In this document: positions 58,117 through 64,000 of the stretch, in pieces
Position numbering within the stretch: position 1 is the first letter of the stretch
Layout of the letters: the number at the start of each line of letters is the position of its first letter
NCBI RefSeq assembly: GCF_031845305.1
Contig: NZ_JAVREH010000002.1
Location: 124,001-188,000 of the forward strand
DNA length: 64,000 nt
Direction: 5' to 3'
From: Jatrophihabitans_A lederbergiae
GTDB lineage: Bacteria; Actinomycetota; Actinomycetes; Mycobacteriales; Jatrophihabitantaceae
Position numbers and translations under genes: made by a program
The notes under the pieces: generated by a model
What the model saw: only the letters and a program-made list of their open reading frames with translations
What the model was told of the DNA's origin: nothing
Databases searched by the model: none

Positions 58117-60507
58117 ATGAGTGCCGAACCCGCCCCATGGTCCGCGACCAGCCTTGACGATCGTCGCGCCCCTGCTGTGCCCGCTGAAGATCCCCAATCG
58201 CGTACCGAGGCGCTGCTGGCGGGGCTGAACCCCCAGCAGCGTGCCGCTGTCGCGCACCGCGGGTCGCCGCTGCTGATCGTGGCGGGCGCCGGTTCCGGCA
58301 AGACCCGGGTGCTCACCCAGCGGATCGGGTACCTGCTGGCGGCCCGGGGTGCCAAGCCGTCCGACATTCTCGCTATCACCTTCACCAACAAGGCCGCCGG
58401 TGAGATGAAGCAGCGGGTCGCCGACCTGATCGGCCCGCGCGCGAACGTCATGTGGGTGTCGACGTTCCACTCGATGTGCGTCCGGATCCTACGGGCGCAG
58501 GCCAAGCACATCGGCATGCGGCAGTCCTTCACGATCTATGACGCCGACGATGCCCGCCGGCTGGTCACAATGGTGGTGCGTGAGCTCAATCTCGACCCGA
58601 AGCGCTATCCACCGCGGTCGCTGTCCGTGCAGATCTCCAACCTGAAGAACGAGCTGGTCGGACCGGCCGAGTTCGCCGAGCGGGCGACCGGCGCGCAAGA
58701 GAAGGTGATCAGCGAGGTGTACGAGCGTTACCAGCACCGGCTCACCGAGTCCCAAGCGCTCGACTTCGACGACCTGATCATGACCACGGTGCGGTTGCTG
58801 CAGACGCAGCCGGACGTCGCCGAGCACTACCGCCGGCGATTCCGCCACGTGCTGGTCGACGAATACCAGGACACCAACCACGCTCAGTACGTCCTGGTCG
58901 CAGAGCTGTCCAAAGGCATCGAGCGGGGAGCTGGCGACACAGCGGGTACCGGCGCTCTGCCGCCCGCTGAACTGTGCGTGGTCGGTGACGCGGACCAGTC
59001 GATCTATGCCTTCCGTGGCGCGACCATCCGCAACATCGACGAGTTCGAGCGCGACTATCCCGACGCCACCACGATCCTGCTGGAGCAGAACTACCGGTCC
59101 ACCCAGACGATCCTGGGCGCCGCCAATGCGGTCATCGCCCGCAACCCGGACCGGCGCCCGAAGAACCTCTGGTCCGAAGCCGGCGACGGTGAGCGGATCG
59201 AGGGTTTCGTCGCTGAGAACGAGCACGACGAGGCCCGGTGGGTGGCCGAGCGCATCGACGAACTCACCGACGCGGGCCTGGCCACACCGTCGGACGTCGC
59301 CGTGTTCTACCGCACCAACGCGCAATCGCGAGTGTTCGAGGACATCTTCATCCGGCTCGGCCTGCCGTACAAGGTCGTCGGCGGCGTCCGGTTCTACGAG
59401 CGCAGAGAGGTTCGGGACCTGCTCGCGTACCTGCGGGTCATCGCCAACCCGTCCGACCTGGTCAGCTTGCGGCGGATCCTCAACACTCCCCGTCGCGGCA
59501 TCGGGGACCGAGCCGAGATGTTCGTCGAGACCTATGCCGAGCGTGAGCGAATCCCGTTCGCCGAGGCGCTGATCCGAGCCGACAACATCATCGGCCTGGC
59601 GCCCCGGTCGGCCAATGCCATCGCCGGATTCGTCAAGCTGCTGGGGGAGTTGCGCGAGATCGCCGCCAGCCCCGAGCACGGGTCGCCGAGCAACATCCTG
59701 GACGAAACCCTCAGCCGGACGGGCTACCTCAAGGAGCTCGAGGCGAGCGCCGACCCCCAGGACGAGGGCCGGGTGGACAACCTGCGCGAGCTCGTCAGCG
59801 TCGCGGCGGAGTTCGAGGAACAGCGGGCGCAGCTTGACGAGCCGGCCGACCTCAATGCCTTTCTGGAGCACGTGTCCCTGGTCGCCGACGCCGACTCGAT
59901 TCCGGACCGGAGCGGTGGCGTGGTCACCCTGATGACACTGCACACCGCCAAGGGACTGGAGTTTCCGGTGGTGTTCCTGACCGGCATGGAAGACGGCATC
60001 TTTCCGCACCAGCGCACCTTCGGCGAGCCGTCCGAGCTGGCCGAGGAGCGCCGGCTGGCCTACGTCGGCATCACCCGCGCCCGGCAACGGCTGTACCTCA
60101 GCCGGGCGGTGGCCCGGTCGGCGTGGGGCCAGCCGGCGTTCAATCCCCCGTCCCGGTTCCTCGACGAGGTGCCCGTCGAGCACACCCACTGGAGCGGCGC
60201 GATCAACCGGCAGCCGTTCGTCGGCTATCCCGAGGACGCCTCGTCCGGGCAATACTCCGACCACGGCTACCGGGCGAAGCCGCGGCCGGGCAAGAGCGGC
60301 AGCCCCTCGCTGTCCTTCGGATCCGGCAAGAACGTGAAACCGGGGATCAGCCTCGAAGTCGGCGACCGGGTGAACCACGACGGGTTCGGCATGGGGACCG
60401 TGGTGGCGACGCGCGGCGCCGCCGAGAAGGCTCAGGCCGAGGTGGACTTCGGAGCACTGGGCAGCAAGTGGCTGGTGCTGCGGTTCGCGCCGCTGGAAAA
60501 ACTCTGA
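58117..60507 (+). CDS. pcrA: ATP-dependent DNA helicase PcrA/UvrD
   Basis: A 796-residue SF1A helicase. Motifs in order: LNPQQRAAVAHRG (Q), VAGAGSGKTRVLTQRI (I), AITFTNKAAGEM (Ia), VDEYQDTNHAQY (II), VGDADQSIYAFRGA (III), LEQNYRST (IV), VVTLMTLHTAKGLEFPVVFL (V) and ERRLAYVGITRARQ (VI). The C-terminal tail (VGDRVNHDGFGMGTVV ... LVLRFAPLEKL) is the Tudor-like RNA polymerase-interaction domain. ATG at 58117 is the first with family-like context. Confidence 0.96.
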   Translation: MSAEPAPWSATSLDDRRAPAVPAEDPQSRTEALLAGLNPQQRAAVAHRGSPLLIVAGAGSGKTRVLTQRIGYLLAARGAKPSDILAITFTNKAAGEMKQRVADLIGPRANVMWVSTFHSMCVRILRAQAKHIGMRQSFTIYDADDARRLVTMVVRELNLDPKRYPPRSLSVQISNLKNELVGPAEFAERATGAQEKVISEVYERYQHRLTESQALDFDDLIMTTVRLLQTQPDVAEHYRRRFRHVLVDEYQDTNHAQYVLVAELSKGIERGAGDTAGTGALPPAELCVVGDADQSIYAFRGATIRNIDEFERDYPDATTILLEQNYRSTQTILGAANAVIARNPDRRPKNLWSEAGDGERIEGFVAENEHDEARWVAERIDELTDAGLATPSDVAVFYRTNAQSRVFEDIFIRLGLPYKVVGGVRFYERREVRDLLAYLRVIANPSDLVSLRRILNTPRRGIGDRAEMFVETYAERERIPFAEALIRADNIIGLAPRSANAIAGFVKLLGELREIAASPEHGSPSNILDETLSRTGYLKELEASADPQDEGRVDNLRELVSVAAEFEEQRAQLDEPADLNAFLEHVSLVADADSIPDRSGGVVTLMTLHTAKGLEFPVVFLTGMEDGIFPHQRTFGEPSELAEERRLAYVGITRARQRLYLSRAVARSAWGQPAFNPPSRFLDEVPVEHTHWSGAINRQPFVGYPEDASSGQYSDHGYRAKPRPGKSGSPSLSFGSGKNVKPGISLEVGDRVNHDGFGMGTVVATRGAAEKAQAEVDFGALGSKWLVLRFAPLEKL

Positions 60508-60523
60508 CCCGCGGCCTACCCGG

Positions 60524-61984
60524 TTACGGATTGCATCCCGGAGTGGGACCCGCGTAGTCGGGAGAGCGCAGCACGATGAGGTCGCCCTGGGTGAAGACCG
60601 GCACGTAGCCCTTCGCCCGGACGTCGGCGAGCACCGCCTGCGGAGTCGGCAGCTGGAAGCCCACGTCCGCCTGCGACATGTCCAGCGCCACGAAGTCCGT
60701 CCGGGGCGTCGACACATCCGGCAGCGTCACCCGGTCGCGGTTGGTCAGGTGTGCCGCCAACCGGTCGTCCACCGAGACGCACACCCCGCTGGGCAGCTGC
60801 GCCACGGCAGCGCGCTGGTCGCGCAGGTGCTGGCTGACGCGCCAGGCCTCGCCGGTGGCCATTCGCCGGAACACCATCGGCGTCGGGTTCGGCACCACGC
60901 TGATCAGCACCGCGACGGCGACCAGGTAGCCGATCAGCACCCGTCTCGGCACCGGCCGCGACCAGATCCGGAGCCTGCCGCCGCCGTCGATCATGGCCAG
61001 CACCAGGACGACCCAGGGCAGCGCGTTGTAGTGGAAGTGCGTCGTCCACACGTGGTCGCGCGAGTTGAAGAAGCGTTCGGCGAGCAGTGGAAACGCGATC
61101 AGGGCATAGCGCGACCGCAGCGGGAGCAGCGCCAGCGGCACGAGGAAGAACCCGAGCGTTTCTGCCTTGATCGACGGCGTGACGAACAGCCGGACGGTGC
61201 GGAGTGGGTGCGCCACGATGTTGACCAGCGCGTGCGGCAGGTCCTGGCCCAGGGCGTCGAAGGTCCAGTACGCGAACTGCCCGTTCGGCGCGAAGGCGGG
61301 AATGACCAGCGCGGTGACGAGGAAGTAGCCGACCGCCCCAGTGCCGACCAACCAGAGCGCGGTGCGCCGGGGCCGATGCAGCAACCGCAGCAGGCCGATC
61401 ACCACCACGATCACGCCCATGTCCTCGCGCACCAGCATCAGCAGGCCGGCCGAGATCAGCAGCGCTCGGTCGTCCCGGCGATCCAGTGCGTCGATGGTCG
61501 CGGCGAGAATCGGCACGCCCCACGCCACCTCGTGAAAGTCGAAGTCCACCATCGCCTGGAGTGCCCAGCCGGTTCCGTAGACCGCGGCCACCGCCAGGGC
61601 AGCGCCCAAACCCATCCGGCGGCGGGCGAAGGCATACACGAACGGCACCGAGGCGGCGATCAGTCCCGACTGCACGACGAGCAACGTCGCCGGGCTGTCG
61701 AACACCCAGTACAGCGGCGCGGCGAGGGCGATGATGGGGTGAAAGTGGTCGGCGAAGATGTTGTAGCCCGCGCCCTTGAGCGTCACGATCGGCGCGTGGA
61801 AGTGCGCGTACTCCCGCACCGCCTGGTCGAAGATGCCCAGGTCGTAGCCCGCCGTCAGGTACGTGACCTGGCGGGCGAGCGCGTACACCGAGTAGACCGC
61901 GAACAGCGCCAGGCTGAGCAGCGTGATCGGCCGGTTCGCCGCAACCCGAGCGGCCCGGAGCGCGGCCCCGAGCTGGGCGATCAC
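60524..61984 (-). CDS. DUF2079 family polytopic membrane protein
   Basis: 486 residues with about ten membrane helices and the DUF2079 signature: TAGYDLGIFDQAVREYAHFH, DHFHPIIALAAPLYWV and FDFHEVAWGVPILAA, then HFHYNALPWVVLVLAM. The fold resembles GT-C glycosyltransferases, but no activity has been assigned. GTG at 61984; ends 16 bp from pcrA, convergent. Together with the GT87 gene 7 bp upstream it forms a two-gene operon for envelope or lipoglycan synthesis (inference). Confidence 0.87.
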   Translation of the reverse strand: MIAQLGAALRAARVAANRPITLLSLALFAVYSVYALARQVTYLTAGYDLGIFDQAVREYAHFHAPIVTLKGAGYNIFADHFHPIIALAAPLYWVFDSPATLLVVQSGLIAASVPFVYAFARRRMGLGAALAVAAVYGTGWALQAMVDFDFHEVAWGVPILAATIDALDRRDDRALLISAGLLMLVREDMGVIVVVIGLLRLLHRPRRTALWLVGTGAVGYFLVTALVIPAFAPNGQFAYWTFDALGQDLPHALVNIVAHPLRTVRLFVTPSIKAETLGFFLVPLALLPLRSRYALIAFPLLAERFFNSRDHVWTTHFHYNALPWVVLVLAMIDGGGRLRIWSRPVPRRVLIGYLVAVAVLISVVPNPTPMVFRRMATGEAWRVSQHLRDQRAAVAQLPSGVCVSVDDRLAAHLTNRDRVTLPDVSTPRTDFVALDMSQADVGFQLPTPQAVLADVRAKGYVPVFTQGDLIVLRSPDYAGPTPGCNP

Positions 61985-61991
61985 AGCACTG

Positions 61992-63257
61992 TCACGCGCG
62001 GGCCGTCTGCTTCCAGACCTGCCGGACGGCGAACCAGGTCAGCCATACCAACAGCGCGTTGCGCGCGGCGAGATCCAGCGTCACCAGCGGCATCAGCGAA
62101 TGCGTCTTGAGCAGGGCGTTGTAGCCGACCGGAAACACCAGCTGGGTGGCGATGGCGGTGACCAGCAGCACCCGGCCGAAGGTCCGCACCGACCGGTTGG
62201 CGGGGGCCCGCACCGCCAGCGCGGCGACCGGGCCGCCGAGCCACAGCAGGTACTGCGGGCTGAGCGTCTTGTTCGTCACCGTGACGACCAGCGCGGTTGC
62301 CAGAAACAGCCAACCGAGGGTCTCGGCACTGGGAGACACCTTGAGCGCGCGCCACCAGAGGGTGACCAGCAGCACGCCGCCGAGCACGGTGAGCACGGTC
62401 GTCAGCTGGCTCATCAGGTGCACCCCGGCGCCGAAGATCTCGAACGCCTTGAACTGGGAGATGTGGACGTCCCAGGTGCCGACCGGATGCACCATGCGGG
62501 CCAGCATCAACGGCGTCGCGGCCACCGACTCGATCTGCAATCCCCGGGCGGACTGCCAGTGCAGCGGCGACAGCGTGCGGCTCACCCCACCGATGATCAG
62601 GGCCAGAACGCCGATGACGATGCCGGTACTGAGGAATCCCGTCAGCACCTGCCGCCGTTCACTGCGCCGGATCAGGAACGTCGGCAGCATGACCGCCGGC
62701 CACAGCTTCAGCGCCGCGCCGAAGGCGGTCAGCGCGCCGGCCAGGGCCGGTCTGCGTACCGCGACCAGCACGGCGCCACCGGCAAGCACGGCGGGCACCA
62801 GGTCGAAGCGGAAGTACGCCAGCGGTCCCATTGCCGGAACGAACCACAGCCACAGGTTGGTGGAGTCACCGCGGTGGCGGCCATCGGCGCGCCAGAGGAC
62901 GGCGGTGAACGCCGCGTCGACGATCAGCATGGACAGTGCGAACAGGATGGTGAACGCGACCTGGTTCAGAAAACCCAGCAGGAATTGCGGCAGGATCACC
63001 AGGAACACGGGCAACGGGTACTCCTGCAGGGTGTTGCGCAGGGTTCCGCCCTGCAGGAGCTGGTGCATGCTGCGCGCGTAGTAGGTGACGTCCCCGGTAA
63101 CCTCGCTCTCGTGCGCGAACACCATGATCGACAGGGTCAGCGCCCGGGAGAGCAGCCATCGCAGGGCGATCGCGGAACGGCCCTCGGCAATGATCGCGTC
63201 CGGCAGGTCGAGGGACACGAGCGCCCGCCGCTGCTTCGGCGCGATCGCGGTCGTCAT
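61992..63257 (-). CDS. GT87-type (DUF2029) polyprenyl-phosphate-dependent mannosyltransferase-like protein
   Basis: 421 residues with about ten membrane helices. GT-C hallmarks include an early loop with YYARSMHQLLQGGTLRNTLQ and EYPLPVFLVI, then GPLAYFRFDLVPAVLAGGAV, GALTAFGAALKLWPAVMLP and TLSPQYLLWLGGPVAAL. In actinobacteria such enzymes add mannose or arabinose to lipoglycans outside the cell. Acceptor and donor are not determined here. ATG at 63257 on the minus strand. Confidence 0.83.
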   Translation of the reverse strand: MTTAIAPKQRRALVSLDLPDAIIAEGRSAIALRWLLSRALTLSIMVFAHESEVTGDVTYYARSMHQLLQGGTLRNTLQEYPLPVFLVILPQFLLGFLNQVAFTILFALSMLIVDAAFTAVLWRADGRHRGDSTNLWLWFVPAMGPLAYFRFDLVPAVLAGGAVLVAVRRPALAGALTAFGAALKLWPAVMLPTFLIRRSERRQVLTGFLSTGIVIGVLALIIGGVSRTLSPLHWQSARGLQIESVAATPLMLARMVHPVGTWDVHISQFKAFEIFGAGVHLMSQLTTVLTVLGGVLLVTLWWRALKVSPSAETLGWLFLATALVVTVTNKTLSPQYLLWLGGPVAALAVRAPANRSVRTFGRVLLVTAIATQLVFPVGYNALLKTHSLMPLVTLDLAARNALLVWLTWFAVRQVWKQTARA

Positions 63258-63338
63258 GGTCCGGTTCCCCCTCCGATCGGCTCATCCGGCGATGACCCGC
63301 GCGGTCCAGTATCGCTGATCGGGTTGGCGGGTCGGGTG

Positions 63339-64000
63339 TTACGGGTTGCACGCGCCGATGTCGGCGTGAAGAGCGGTCGCGTCCCGTACCACCGAGGCGC
63401 TCAGGGCACCCGCCACGGTGTGCATGACGGTGCTGTTCACCAGCAGGGCCAGGTGCCCGACGCCGTGCACCCGCAGCCGGGTGACGGTGAGGTCGGGATG
63501 ATCCAGCCTGGCGCTGCGGTTGGGCACCACCACCTCGTCCCGGTCGGAGTAGATCGCCACGAAGCGGGTGCCGCAGTCGGCCGGTCCCGCCAGCTCGCGC
63601 ATCAGCTCCGAGCCCGGGCGCAACTGCCGGGCCACCGGCAGCGGTGCTATCCGGGCCAGCTGGGTGCCGGCGTGCGGAGAGCCGAGGGTCACCAGGGTGT
63701 TCACCCGGGCGTCGCCGCCCAGGCACTGCACGTAATACCGGGCGATCAAGCCGCCAAGCGAGTGACCGACGAGGAACAGCTGCTCGTACCCGGTCTGCGC
63801 GCAGAGCCGCTCCACGTGCCGGGCAAGGTCGGCGGCCGCCTTGCGGACGTCCGAGGTGAGCGGCGAGTAGTTGACGGTGGTGATCCGGCCGTAGCCCCGG
63901 CGACGCAGGGTGCGGCGCAGGATCGCGAAGGCCGACCGGTTGTCGCCGATGCCGTGCACCAGCACAACCGGGGTGCCGGCAGCCGCGATGTCGCCCAGGA
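63339..64000 (-). CDS. Lipase/esterase family alpha/beta hydrolase (N-terminal part outside window)
   Basis: The frame is open at the window end; about 220 C-terminal residues are seen. PVVLVHGIGDNRSAFAILRR holds the oxyanion region, LFLVGHSLGGLIARYYVQ the nucleophile Ser, then TLVTLGSPHAGTQLARI, Asp in IYSDRDEVVVPNRSA and His in VHGVGHLALLV. It resembles triacylglycerol lipases/PGAP1-like esterases. The first Met in frame (63965) falls inside the conserved core, so the true start lies beyond 64000. Confidence 0.85.
   Translation of the reverse strand, partial: LGDIAAAGTPVVLVHGIGDNRSAFAILRRTLRRRGYGRITTVNYSPLTSDVRKAAADLARHVERLCAQTGYEQLFLVGHSLGGLIARYYVQCLGGDARVNTLVTLGSPHAGTQLARIAPLPVARQLRPGSELMRELAGPADCGTRFVAIYSDRDEVVVPNRSARLDHPDLTVTRLRVHGVGHLALLVNSTVMHTVAGALSASVVRDATALHADIGACNP

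Noticed and set aside
58489..60717. 742-aa minus-strand open frame
   Set aside because: Antisense to pcrA, which has all helicase motifs.
1..64000. tRNA or rRNA genes
   Set aside because: No cloverleaf with GGTTCGAAT-type T arm or rRNA-like sequence was recognised by eye; a tRNAscan run could overturn this.

Overview
The window is chromosomal DNA from a high-GC actinobacterium. Evidence for this: GTG/TTG starts are common, there is a WhiB regulator, a His-tailed GroEL1 behind a CIRCE operator, an ergothioneine operon, two DUF222/HNH proteins, a DUF5319 protein and GuaB3. The order tsaE-tsaB-rimI-tsaD ... groES-groEL-whiB-DUF5319-guaB-guaB3-guaA, and the divergent pair chorismate mutase/pcrA, match arrangements I remember from mycobacteria and relatives. 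I cannot name the genus; a Frankia/Nakamurella/Jatrophihabitans-like lineage is only a guess. No rRNA, tRNA or CRISPR array was recognised.

Layout. 1-2.2 kb: end of an ergothioneine operon (egtB partial, egtC, egtD). 2.2-6.0 kb: the only clearly accessory stretch. It holds a small-protein gene, an XRE regulator plus ImmA/IrrE metallopeptidase pair, a decayed IS256-type insertion sequence, a near-perfect 527-bp second copy of the XRE gene without its peptidase partner, another XRE repressor-like gene behind a palindrome, and a luciferase-like monooxygenase remnant. 6.2-11.2 kb: translation/transcription operon infA-rpmJ-rpsM-rpsK-rpsD-rpoA-rplQ followed by truA. 11.2-15 kb: a small serine hydrolase, a GlcD-type FAD oxidase and an ABC-F ATPase. 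15-28.4 kb: rplM-rpsI-glmM, glmS, an FNR-like reductase, acpS, NAD(P)HX repair, alanine racemase, a hydrolase and the t6A genes tsaE-tsaB-rimI-tsaD, many joined by 1-4 bp stop/start overlaps.

28.4-34.4 kb: a SigE-family sigma factor with a DUF4232 membrane partner, a THUMP-like methyltransferase, groES-groEL with CIRCE and a strong terminator, and whiB. 34.6-38.5 kb: DUF5319 gene and a MacB/FtsX-type ABC exporter. 38.7-51.8 kb: guanine-nucleotide genes guaB, guaB3 and guaA, interspersed with a PEP-mutase-like enzyme, DUF222/HNH, S9 peptidase, trmL, lipoprotein, corA, FMN reductase and SDR. 51.9-57.5 kb: a nucleotidyltransferase, a second DUF222/HNH gene with a repeat tail, and a PspC envelope-stress cluster in which the histidine kinase carries a frameshift. 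57.5-64 kb: chorismate mutase preceded by a Phe/Tyr-rich leader peptide and terminator hairpin (a probable attenuator), pcrA, two membrane proteins of the DUF2079 and GT87 types and the start-less end of a lipase gene.

Themes worth attention are the probable aromatic-amino-acid attenuator of chorismate mutase, the duplicated XRE gene around a dead IS element, and many short tandem duplications placed at gene starts, stops and linkers.
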